Positions 24,986 through 33,174 of a stretch of 64,000 bases of DNA are shown piece after piece. The stretch is taken from contig CBFHOH010000010.1 of NCBI GenBank assembly GCA_965657335.1, positions 62,001-126,000 on the forward strand. The letters are read 5' to 3'. This DNA is from UBA4582 sp965657335 (GTDB lineage Bacteria > Pseudomonadota > Gammaproteobacteria > Pseudomonadales > Azotimanducaceae). The notes beneath the pieces were generated by a model, which was given only the letters and a program-made list of their open reading frames with translations, was not told where the DNA came from and did not search any database. Within the stretch, counting starts at the first letter, position 1; every line of letters begins with the position of its first letter. The position numbers and the translations under genes are program-made.

Positions 24986-27039
24986 TCAACGTACCTCGCT
25001 ACACGAAACCCAACATCGGTTCTCGCTTCTTCGCCGTAGTCACGAAAAGTCCAACGTAACTCACTAAAGCGGCCATGCGTGTAGTTTGAACCGCGAATGA
25101 CATGATAGTCACCCTCTTTTGGACCCAGCGGGTCGGTTAGCGTTTCGTTTGGTCTTCTAAGAGAGTAGAAATCGTGAATCCACTCAGAAACATTGCCTGC
25201 AAGATCAAAAATACCGAGTTCGTTTCCCTGGTAACTTGCGACAGGCGCAGGTCCGCGAAAGTTATCACTGTAACCGGTGATATGGTAAGGCACCATATTT
25301 GCAGCAGCCTCGTCGGCGTAATTGGCGTGAACCTCTACCGGTGGCATATTGTCGCCCCAAGGGAATCGGGTAGGTTTTGGACCCGCGGCGTACCTCGCTG
25401 ACCAGACCCATTCCGCTTCAGTCGGCAAACGATAACCGGTGTTCATCGGCATCACGCCGCGCCAAATACCATCACGATACTCATACGCCGATGGTAGTCC
25501 CTGTTTTTCACTCATCCAATTACAAAATCTAATCGCTTGCTGCCAAGTGAGATTGACCACCGGTCTGTCGCCCTGGGACAGTAGAGCGCGCCCGAGAATG
25601 CCAGAATCGTGTTGGCTATCGAATTGAAGGTATTGATCGTTCGTCACCTCATTGACGCTCATATAAAAAGGCCTTGTTAGCTCAACCTTTTTTTCGATCT
25701 CGTTCGACCGTCTGCCGGGCTCTCTTCGGTTCGCGCCCATCGTTAAATTACCGGGAATAATCAGCTTCAATGCCTGACCGACCGGGTTGGTCAATTCAGG
25801 GGATATCGAAGCAATCTGCGCCTCATCCTCAGTTTGAAGTTTGATGAGCAGCTGCTGCGAAAAGCCAGGTCTCGGGGTAACGATGGCGGTGTGGGTTGCG
25901 TAGCCAGGTTTGGTGATCTCAAAGCGATGGGTTCGGGCCGGTAAGCTTAGTCTTTGAGTGGCCTCGTCTTGCAACGCTCCGTTGATAAACAACTTCGCAT
26001 CGGCTGGCTCGACTTGTATAGAAACAATACCCAATATAGGTTTGAGCTGACGGTTAATGGAAATAGCTTCACCCGGATCGACAACGATAGTCTGGGCGGC
26101 TTGCTCAAAACCTGCACGCGACATGAGAATTTGATACGAGTTGCCAGGTGGCAGAGTGACATCCAGTGGTGTTTGCCCGGAATACCGTCCTCCGATTGTT
26201 ACGTTCGCGCCAGGAGGATCTGAAATGATCGTGATCGTGCCGTCTGCGGGAATCAGCGTTTGTTTTGGAATTTCCTGATGCTCGTTGGCGACTATGTCGA
26301 GAACAGTTTCCCATGATTTGAATCCTTTCCTCTTCAGGATGAGCTCGTGTGTTCCTTCTAGGAGCTCGACAGTGCCGGGTGTTGTGCCGAGTTCAACGCC
26401 ATCAGATAATATCGCGGCGCCGGCGGGTTCGGTGTTAAAGGAAATGTTCGCCCACGCTGGCGTTAATGCAAAGGTCTCTGTTTGTTCGATGCCTCGCCCT
26501 TCGATAGTGATTTCACTGTCAAACGGTTGAAACCTGTCTGACTCGATGTGGATGTCGTGTACCCCAGGTTCGATTGATTCTATGGTGAGGGGTAAATAAC
26601 CAACGGATTGCTGGTCGACAAATAGCTCAGAGTTAGAATCCCTCAGCGTTTTTACCGTCAATATGCCAGGCAATTTCTTGAACGCATAGTTGACTATTTG
26701 GTCTGCTCGGTCATCGACAGTGAATGATGCGTCAAGTGGGTGATAACCAGGTGATTCTGCATGGAATGTATAGTCACCAGAAAGCATGAGATAACGCTCA
26801 CCTAATTTGTAGGCAAAAAAACCGCTGGTAATCGAGAAGTTATTGGCCTCAGGCAACAACTGAAAGCTGACAGCCCTGGCACTGAATAGAAACGTTGCGG
26901 CTGAGCCTAGCGTGAGAAAAATGAGCGTAATCAGTATGGGTATAGGTTTGAGCACAAAAGTGCGTTTTTTTTTCGAAGCATCCGCTCGTTGAAAGGGGGT
27001 GGCCTCGATAACTGGATTGTTGTTCGAAGTCTCGGACAT
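24982..27039 (-). CDS. PEGA-repeat protein with C-terminal SUMF1/FGE-like domain lacking catalytic Cys
   Basis: A 685-residue protein: cytoplasmic N-terminus, one helix (~33-53), then about five PEGA repeats (60-410; e.g. EPAGAAILSDGVELGTTP, DPPGANVTIGGRYSGQTP), then a formylglycine-generating-enzyme-like domain (~425-683) with TGYRLPTEAEW and DLAGNVSEWIHD. In true FGE the C-terminal region holds two copper-binding cysteines; here it reads IRGSNYTHGRFSELRW with none, so a binding role is likelier than enzymology. Its ATG shares a base with the pseudokinase stop (TGATG). SUMF1 domains partner kinases in type VI threonine-phosphorylation pathways (TagR), an informative parallel. Confidence 0.85.
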   Translation of the reverse strand: MSETSNNNPVIEATPFQRADASKKKRTFVLKPIPILITLIFLTLGSAATFLFSARAVSFQLLPEANNFSITSGFFAYKLGERYLMLSGDYTFHAESPGYHPLDASFTVDDRADQIVNYAFKKLPGILTVKTLRDSNSELFVDQQSVGYLPLTIESIEPGVHDIHIESDRFQPFDSEITIEGRGIEQTETFALTPAWANISFNTEPAGAAILSDGVELGTTPGTVELLEGTHELILKRKGFKSWETVLDIVANEHQEIPKQTLIPADGTITIISDPPGANVTIGGRYSGQTPLDVTLPPGNSYQILMSRAGFEQAAQTIVVDPGEAISINRQLKPILGIVSIQVEPADAKLFINGALQDEATQRLSLPARTHRFEITKPGYATHTAIVTPRPGFSQQLLIKLQTEDEAQIASISPELTNPVGQALKLIIPGNLTMGANRREPGRRSNEIEKKVELTRPFYMSVNEVTNDQYLQFDSQHDSGILGRALLSQGDRPVVNLTWQQAIRFCNWMSEKQGLPSAYEYRDGIWRGVMPMNTGYRLPTEAEWVWSARYAAGPKPTRFPWGDNMPPVEVHANYADEAAANMVPYHITGYSDNFRGPAPVASYQGNELGIFDLAGNVSEWIHDFYSLRRPNETLTDPLGPKEGDYHVIRGSNYTHGRFSELRWTFRDYGEEARTDVGFRVARYVE

Positions 27040-29438
27040 CAGATTTTTTCAGTGCAGCTAACATCGATGGATACCGCACCTCGCCCGCCGAGAAGAGTGA
27101 GGTTTTCATGAACGTCGCGATAACCCTTTCTGGTACCCACGATTGTGTAGGATCCAGGGATGAGCTCCATGCTCGTCTGGTCAATCTTACCGAGCGCAGC
27201 TATTCGGTATACCGTGACGTCAGTCTTGCTATCTGAGCGAATTTGTAATTCAACAGGTATTCTCGCGAGAGACACGTAGAGAGACAAATCCTTGATTTGT
27301 TTTTTGAGTTTGGGACCCCTGTTTTTTTCCCTGGAGGCCTGCACCAACAGTTTTTTCGCTTTTTTCAACTCGGCATCTTTGGCCATAGCAGCAGGAGATT
27401 TAAGGTAACGTTCGAGTGCTAGATCAAGATTATTTCGCTTTAATGATAGCTGGTAACCTTCTTTGGCGAAGACCAGAGAGGTATCCTGATCAAGCGCGTC
27501 CTTGTAGGATTGCAATGCCAAGCCCCATGCCTCTTGTTCGACTAGGGCGGCAGAAGCTTGTTTCATTTTCGCAAATTGTGTTTGTTTCCGAGCAATCTCG
27601 ATCTGCAGCAAGCCATCGGCTGGTTCTGTGGATTCGGGAATAATTTCCCCGGCTTCATTGAAGGCCTCTCGTGCGATTTCATAGTCACTCTTGCTCAAGG
27701 CTGTAAAAGCGCGGGACATTGCTTCGTTAAAATTCCGCTGGACGATACTGTCGTTTATACGATCCATAGCGACTCCGGCGGGGTCCCAGTCGGGATCGAG
27801 CTCGAATGCTGCAGCATACTTTGTCAGCGCTTTGTCAAATAATCGATTTTGTTCGAATTCCTCGCCGCGTTTCATCATCACCAATACCGTACCAAGGTTT
27901 TCTGCGCGTATCAGTGCATTTTCAATATCAGGGTTGCCCGGATCTATGGCATTCAATATTTTGTATGCCGCTCTTGCCGTGACGTCATCGCCTGCGAGCA
28001 ATGCTGTTTCCCCGCGCGCTTGGTTTAGATCCCTAACCTCGTCCACCCGAGTGAGCAGTAAATCAAGCTGTTCCATCGCTTGCTGATAATTGTCCATCGC
28101 AGCTTGGTAATTTTCGAGTCGGTAAAACTCGTCCCCAGCGAGGCCTAATTCTACAACCGCGGAATACTCCTGACGTCCCCACTCACCAACAGCGAGGTCT
28201 TCCAATTGAAGCTGTTTACGCAAGAGTTCAGTGGCAATTGTTTTTCCGTCGATAATTAGACGTTCCCGTAAAGCGGCTTCCATAGGGGCCAACTTAACTT
28301 CGGCAAAGGTCTCAGTATCCGGGCCCGCGTTGACAGCCGGGTTTTCTGACGCTGTTGGTGTAACAATGCCAGCCTCTGCAGGGCTTTCCGTCTGAGACGC
28401 GACTACTGGCTTCGGCACAAGGGTTGGCAAGTAAAAAAATACGACCCCGCCGAGGACCGCGATGAGTGCGAAAATCATAAACGCCGTAGACGCAGACATG
28501 ACACTTCGTTCTCTGGGTGTAGCGTGCTCGATAACGGGGAGGCCTTGCTTTCCTGCTAAGCCAGCTGGACCGTCGGCGGTTTTGATCGAGGCAGTTGCAT
28601 CAGTATTGGCACTCTCTGCTCTCGAGAAGAGTGAGGGCGAAATACTTTCGAGATTTTCATTGCTATTTTGGCCGTAATTTTCGTCGATTAACCGTTGCAG
28701 CGTATTAATATCTGTCGGTCTATCTTGCGCGATCGGAGATAACATCGCCTCGAGATAATGCTTAAATTCAGCCGTTATCGGCTCGTCGACAACGAAAGCG
28801 CCCTCTGCCTGCCAATCCCGGTTCGTGGTAATTTTGTAGATCAACGCGCCAAGCGCATAAATGTCTGCTGCGATATCGGGCGCGTCGCCGTTGCGGAGTT
28901 GTGGGCTAAGATAGAACGAGCTGCCAGGGTCTTGTCGCTGTTCCACTCGCGTAAAGTGGGTGATCAAGGTCTGGTTGTCAGGGCTTACGACAATGCTGGC
29001 CGGATTAAGCGCTCCATGAGCAATACCAAGCCCGTGAAAAAAAGAAATCGCTTCGAGTAATTGTTCGATTAAAGGCTTTAGTTCTGAAAGTGACAGGGAA
29101 AGGTCGAGAGGTGCGGTTCCTTTATTGAATTGGGTAACAATAAAAGGATGTCCTTTTTCTGCACCTGCCTCAAGAGTTCTGACAATGCTCGGATGAACCA
29201 GTCCCCGAGTGGCGCGCAGTCTGACGGTTAGCGCCTCTACCTCTTTGGCGAGAGTGTCAGTTTGTTCTATCGCCGGGTAGATGTGGATTGCTACTCGTTC
29301 GTTTGACAGGCTGTTAACCGCTAGCCATGTTTCGCAGGGTTCGGCCTCTGCTGGCCCTTCGAGCGCGCTCGAGCGCATGTTATGCAACAGAGAGTAGTGG
29401 TCTGTGAATTCCTGCCCTTCGCTAAATTTCAGAGTCAT
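27039..29438 (-). CDS. Transmembrane pseudokinase with periplasmic TPR and PEGA-like regions
   Basis: A 799-residue protein. Residues ~10-255 have a Ser/Thr-kinase fold, but the catalytic motifs are gone: the beta-3 Lys is His52 (V-A-I-H), the H-R-D loop is H-G-A (141-143) with the loop Lys as Asn145 and the metal Asn as Ser148, and D-F-G is H-F-T (161-163). Structural features remain, such as D192-x3-L-G in the F-helix. One membrane helix (~319-341) follows, then helical TPR-like repeats (~400-720) and a beta-rich PEGA-like tail. It probably acts as a scaffold or nucleotide sensor rather than an active kinase. It is translationally coupled to the PEGA/SUMF1 gene. Confidence 0.88.
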   Translation of the reverse strand: MTLKFSEGQEFTDHYSLLHNMRSSALEGPAEAEPCETWLAVNSLSNERVAIHIYPAIEQTDTLAKEVEALTVRLRATRGLVHPSIVRTLEAGAEKGHPFIVTQFNKGTAPLDLSLSLSELKPLIEQLLEAISFFHGLGIAHGALNPASIVVSPDNQTLITHFTRVEQRQDPGSSFYLSPQLRNGDAPDIAADIYALGALIYKITTNRDWQAEGAFVVDEPITAEFKHYLEAMLSPIAQDRPTDINTLQRLIDENYGQNSNENLESISPSLFSRAESANTDATASIKTADGPAGLAGKQGLPVIEHATPRERSVMSASTAFMIFALIAVLGGVVFFYLPTLVPKPVVASQTESPAEAGIVTPTASENPAVNAGPDTETFAEVKLAPMEAALRERLIIDGKTIATELLRKQLQLEDLAVGEWGRQEYSAVVELGLAGDEFYRLENYQAAMDNYQQAMEQLDLLLTRVDEVRDLNQARGETALLAGDDVTARAAYKILNAIDPGNPDIENALIRAENLGTVLVMMKRGEEFEQNRLFDKALTKYAAAFELDPDWDPAGVAMDRINDSIVQRNFNEAMSRAFTALSKSDYEIAREAFNEAGEIIPESTEPADGLLQIEIARKQTQFAKMKQASAALVEQEAWGLALQSYKDALDQDTSLVFAKEGYQLSLKRNNLDLALERYLKSPAAMAKDAELKKAKKLLVQASREKNRGPKLKKQIKDLSLYVSLARIPVELQIRSDSKTDVTVYRIAALGKIDQTSMELIPGSYTIVGTRKGYRDVHENLTLLGGRGAVSIDVSCTEKI

Positions 29439-29458
29439 AGATATCAGGCGTGCCAGTG

Positions 29459-30682
29459 TTAGCGGTCGTTCCGGGCTGGAAGCCCGGTTTCTTCAACATA
29501 TATTTGTTTGAGAATCTCGCGCCACTCTTCGTACTGTATATCAGCTGTGCCCGTCAGTTCGACTGTGCGGCCCTCGATATCCAGCACATGTGGCGTGATT
29601 TCAGCCCCCAGTGATTCACTTATTTCTTTAAGCGCATTTTCGTGAACCTCGGCTTGTTGTCGCCGATTCAAACCTGACTTGAAGAGACCGATGCCCCCGC
29701 CGACGACACCGAGACTGGCTGCTTGGCTGGCGTATGTGTTGCTTTGCTTGCTTGCACTTGCCGCGACGCCGGCTAAAACCACGGCTGCACCGCCTAATGA
29801 ACGTTTCATGGCTTCCTTGTTTAGCCGTTTTGCAGCAACAGCTTCATCATAAGTTGCATATCGCCACTCGTGGTAAGAGGCTTTCATGTCGCGAAAGAAG
29901 TTTCCATAGTAATCATCAAGCGTATCTACGAATAGGTACTCTCGCTCCTTAATCCGATTTACCCGAACCAGCATCTGGTCGTTGTTCGCCGGTAATTGCT
30001 GTACTTTAGCGATACCTTGCGATTCTGACAGGTAACCGCTAAAAGCTTCTGGCGATAATCGAATAGCGTATCGAAGGCTTGAAACCTGCTTTATTTTGGC
30101 GAGTTCGATGTTTTCTAGCTTCTGTCGGTATATCAAGATAGCGTTCGCAATATCGTTATAGATATCTTGGAATGGATCTTCCTTTGGCGCTTCATAGGAA
30201 TATTTACTTGCAGTGTCAGTGAACGTGCGGGAAAGCCAAACTTGGCCGGTCGAGTCTGCGACGTTGACCTGAAGTTTCAATTCCTCGCCGTTTGAATCGA
30301 GAATTTTTCCGGTGATCAGAATGTCTACTGCTTCGGTAAATTGCGGTATGACTCTTACAGCGCCCCAGTTGCCGGTCAACTCGAGCGTGTCCTTCAGCTG
30401 ATAAGCAATGTAACGGGCTTCTGCACGGCGAACATCGGGGATGATGCTTGAGTTTTCCAGCGCCTCTTCACCTTCTGGAATGCCGGGTTCGAGCGGCATA
30501 ATGCCGATGTCCATGTAGAGATCGATCGGGGGTTGTGATTTAGCGACCATCGGAGGCGTAGAGTTCGCCCGAACGACCTCCGTAGAAGAACAGGCAGGGA
30601 TAGCAGTTACCGCGCAAATGACACCGAACAAAGTGAAAATCTGCTTCACGATGTTATGCGAGGTTGTAGCTAGATACTTCAT
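29459..30682 (-). CDS. Outer-membrane-type lipoprotein
   Basis: A 407-residue lipoprotein with lipobox I-P-A-C-S (Cys about residue 31); Ser at +2 favours the outer membrane. The N-terminal half (DIGIMPLEPG, then ILITGKILDSNGEELKLQV) has the alternating pattern of the CsgG/LpoB/TolB-N type fold, an inference only. The middle is helical with many charged residues, and a Gly-rich stretch (LGVVGGGIGLFKSG) follows. ATG 30682 is preferred over the adjacent GTG because AGGAG lies 6 bases away. It sits 20 bases upstream of the pseudokinase gene and so belongs to the same operon. Confidence 0.75.
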   Translation of the reverse strand: MKYLATTSHNIVKQIFTLFGVICAVTAIPACSSTEVVRANSTPPMVAKSQPPIDLYMDIGIMPLEPGIPEGEEALENSSIIPDVRRAEARYIAYQLKDTLELTGNWGAVRVIPQFTEAVDILITGKILDSNGEELKLQVNVADSTGQVWLSRTFTDTASKYSYEAPKEDPFQDIYNDIANAILIYRQKLENIELAKIKQVSSLRYAIRLSPEAFSGYLSESQGIAKVQQLPANNDQMLVRVNRIKEREYLFVDTLDDYYGNFFRDMKASYHEWRYATYDEAVAAKRLNKEAMKRSLGGAAVVLAGVAASASKQSNTYASQAASLGVVGGGIGLFKSGLNRRQQAEVHENALKEISESLGAEITPHVLDIEGRTVELTGTADIQYEEWREILKQIYVEETGLPARNDR

Positions 30683-30772
30683 CACAAGCTCCTATAAATG
30701 TGTTCCATGCCCACCGATTCCTTTCGGTGAGACGAGTTATATTACGTAGCAGGCAGCTCCTTTAAAAGCCAT

Positions 30773-32155
30773 TTAACTACCCGATTTGTACCTTGCGTAT
30801 TCTTCCCAGAGTTTCGCCTGTAACTCGGGGTCCGTTTCTGACAATGCGGCCTCTCTCAATTGCTGCGCGACAATGTCGTCGTCTTGGCCATCTGGAATGT
30901 TTTCCGGCACATTGCCAACACTACTGCTTGCTGCGCTAGCCACTTGCGGACTTGCGCTCGCTGATCCAGTTTGACTGTCACCCTCGCTCGGTTTTGATGC
31001 GGCGCTTTGTTGCCCGCTTGGCGCTCCAGGGCGGGTGCTTTGAGCGGGCAAACCAGAAGTGGTCGGAGGTGCACCGTTTAATACGGTTCTCCGTGCGTTA
31101 CCTATTTTGCCATCGAATATGTCAAGTGAATCATCAAGATCATCTTCAAGATCACCCAAGCGACCAGCAGATGCTTGGTCAGAATCGAGCTCGGGCAATC
31201 CGGCCTGTCTTGTCGTGAGGACGGCGGTAGACGCCTCCGCGAGCACGCGAGTGGCTTTCCCCAAAGCGTTTTCTGCGTTGTCGAACACGCCCTCGAGTTC
31301 CGGTGTCATTTCCCCGCCGTTTTCTAGCACGGCCTCTTTCGCACCAATCAAATCACCTTCGGCGACGATGACTGCTACTCGAGCGTCAGAGAGCATATCC
31401 TCGGCCCTTTCGAGTTCCTCTTCTGTGGTTGCAGATGCGACTGCTTCCCCAGCCTCCTGCAGCGCAATGCCGGCCTCCTTCAAGGCTTCCTGTGCCGCTC
31501 TAATCTCGTCGCCTAGGAGATCAGCTCCCCCGCCGACTCCCTCACCAGAGGTATCGCCTGAACCTGTGCCCTCGCCACTGGCAGTGCCACCTGAAGCGCC
31601 GCTGGCGGCGTCGCCCAGCATGTCTCCAGTTTTAGCGATTGAATCACCGGCTTCTTTTAAGTCGCCGCCAGATTGCTCTCGCTGCGCAGCGTCATCACTG
31701 CCGTCACCAGCTTCGCCGCTGCCACCTTCACTTTTCTTGGAGGAAAAATCTGGCAAAGTTGGAAAGTCAGGCATGCCATCTGAATCTGAGTCGCCGCTCT
31801 GACTGCCACTCTGGCTACCGTTTTCGCTGCCACTCTGGCCACCACTCTGGCCACCGCTCTGGCTACCGCTTTGACTGCCACTTTGGCCACCGCTTTGGCT
31901 CCCGCTTTGACTGCCACTTTGGCCGCCACTTTGACTTCCGCTGGGGCTTCCGCTTGGTGAGCTGCTAGGAGATCCACTGGGGCTGCTCGGGGATCCTTGT
32001 GATCCGCCAGGCATGCCCCCGGGCATGCTGGGCATGCTGGGCATAGAGCTCCCTGAGGGCGGTGGGGAATAGGGCACAGTAGCACGGCAACTGGCCAGCA
32101 CGATGGCGACGGCGAAAGCCAACGTACTGTGGATAATAAACTGTCTTTTGGTCAT
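30773..32155 (-). CDS. Repeat-rich lipoprotein with Ser/Gly/Gln linker
   Basis: A 460-residue lipoprotein; the lipobox is L-A-S-C (Cys23). Residues ~30-121 are low complexity: Pro/Ser/Met first, then G-S-Q-S/G-G-Q-S repeats. An acidic D-S-D-S-D-G-M-P-D (122-130) follows, matching a thrombospondin-3/EF-like calcium loop. The 210-330 region is Ala/Glu-rich and helical (coiled coil likely), and the C-terminus is again Ser/Pro/Gln-rich. The design, a lipid anchor, long flexible arm and helical domain, suggests a protein spanning the periplasm or exposed at the surface. First gene of the nine-gene run, with an 87-base gap to the next. Confidence 0.78.
   Translation of the reverse strand: MTKRQFIIHSTLAFAVAIVLASCRATVPYSPPPSGSSMPSMPSMPGGMPGGSQGSPSSPSGSPSSSPSGSPSGSQSGGQSGSQSGSQSGGQSGSQSGSQSGGQSGGQSGSENGSQSGSQSGDSDSDGMPDFPTLPDFSSKKSEGGSGEAGDGSDDAAQREQSGGDLKEAGDSIAKTGDMLGDAASGASGGTASGEGTGSGDTSGEGVGGGADLLGDEIRAAQEALKEAGIALQEAGEAVASATTEEELERAEDMLSDARVAVIVAEGDLIGAKEAVLENGGEMTPELEGVFDNAENALGKATRVLAEASTAVLTTRQAGLPELDSDQASAGRLGDLEDDLDDSLDIFDGKIGNARRTVLNGAPPTTSGLPAQSTRPGAPSGQQSAASKPSEGDSQTGSASASPQVASAASSSVGNVPENIPDGQDDDIVAQQLREAALSETDPELQAKLWEEYARYKSGS
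31793..31942. repeat. In-frame 12-bp tandem repeat encoding G-S-Q-S / G-G-Q-S
   Basis: About 150 bases made of imperfect 12-base units (plus-strand look: CTCTGGCCACCA and variants with TTTGACTGC). It encodes residues 72-121 of the repeat-rich lipoprotein. All units are multiples of three, so slippage would change linker length without breaking the frame. Confidence 0.8.
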
Positions 32156-32565
32156 AAGTGTTTTACCCTCATATATAGTAACGGGCAGACATATGGGTGT
32201 GGTGCTCCCACGGCCAGTGTATGGGATATCTTGCGTCTACCAGCCTGAATTGTAACTGAATATGAGACGTGGAATTAGCATGTAACTATATACGACCTGT
32301 TTTCAACGTGGATCGTTCAATGTTCCATCAAATATTTTCCTAAATGTAATACATAGGTCTCGTTCAATTGCGGGACTGGATCCTTTTACTTTTGTGGTAG
32401 GAATTAGCATGTGCAATGGGTACTATCTTGGAAACATCGTTCGTTGGATATGCGGGTTCTTCTTGATCGTATATCCTGTGTTTTGTACGGTAGGCATCGA
32501 CGGACGGCGAATGTCGATGTTCAAATTGGACAGGATTAAACGAGTTTTATTGGAGGTAATTAGAT
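32156..32565. other. Divergent intergenic region controlling the envelope operon
   Basis: 410 bases between the nine-gene run (minus) and the lipoprotein pair (plus). It is AT-rich and holds a 13-base direct repeat, GGAATTAGCATGT, at 32271-32283 and 32400-32412. A plus-strand frame at 32394-32711 overlaps the downstream lipoprotein gene and is not called. Confidence 0.45.
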
Positions 32566-33174
32566 TTGACGAAATATTGCAGCTTCAGTTTAGTCGTTGT
32601 ATGCGTCTTTCTTCTAGGTGGCTGTACCACCAGTGTGACGGTCGAAGGGACAATACCGACACCCGTTGTCGAAAAAATCCCTGTGAATATTGGCATCTAT
32701 TATTCAGATGACTTCAAAAAATTTCAGCACGAAGAAAGCATAAGACAGCACGGCAATTGGAAAGTGGATATGGGAGGGCAAAATCTTCTTTTCTTCAGAA
32801 ATTTGATGACTGCAGTGTTTGTTGATGTGACGGAGGTCGATGCTCTCCCCCTGACAGGAGAGGATCTGACTGAACTCGACGGCATTCTTGTGCCAGAAAT
32901 AGTCAAGTATGGCTTCTTAACGCCTAATGTGTCCGGTCTCAAGTTTTACTCGGCTTCAATTCACTATCGAATGACGCTCTACAACACTCAGAGTGAGAAA
33001 TTAGGCGAGTGGACCATCGTGGGGTACGGCAAAAGTGAGCGTACGCTATTTGGAACAACGGAATCTCTGGGCGAAGCTACTGTGCTTGCGATCCGTGACG
33101 GCGGCGCACGGATCGCAATGGAGATGGATTCTCAGCCAGTGGTCCAGAGTTGGCTCGAGAACGTAACAGAATAA
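32566..33174 (+). CDS. Lipoprotein of unknown function
   Basis: A 202-residue lipoprotein with lipobox L-L-G-G-C (Cys20), followed by T-T-S. The start is TTG 32566, fixed by GGAGGT at 32552-32557, eight bases upstream. The mature part has a strand-rich core (VNIGIYYSDDF; KVDMGGQNLLFFRNLMTAVF; LDGILVPEI) and a GEWTIVGYGKSE segment near residue 150. The pattern resembles small outer-membrane lipoproteins that guide assembly, but I name no family. Its stop shares a base with the next lipoprotein start (TAATG). Confidence 0.72.
   Translation: MTKYCSFSLVVVCVFLLGGCTTSVTVEGTIPTPVVEKIPVNIGIYYSDDFKKFQHEESIRQHGNWKVDMGGQNLLFFRNLMTAVFVDVTEVDALPLTGEDLTELDGILVPEIVKYGFLTPNVSGLKFYSASIHYRMTLYNTQSEKLGEWTIVGYGKSERTLFGTTESLGEATVLAIRDGGARIAMEMDSQPVVQSWLENVTE

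Noticed and set aside
31059..31802. Long plus-strand frame opposite the repeat-rich lipoprotein
   Set aside because: Ser/Pro/Ala composition is the mirror of the biased lipoprotein codons; the minus-strand gene has a lipobox and fits the operon.
31793..31942. Short tandem repeats, checked as a CRISPR array
   Set aside because: Units are 12 bases, contiguous with no spacers, and in frame within a lipoprotein gene.
20370..32155. Type VI secretion gene cluster
   Set aside because: The kinase, FHA-like and SUMF1 parts suggest it, but no TssB/C, TssJ/L/M, ClpV, VgrG or Hcp homologue is present in the window.
32394..32711. 105-residue plus-strand frame overlapping the first lipoprotein
   Set aside because: Overlaps a well-supported lipoprotein gene (TTG with GGAGGT, lipobox) for most of its second half.
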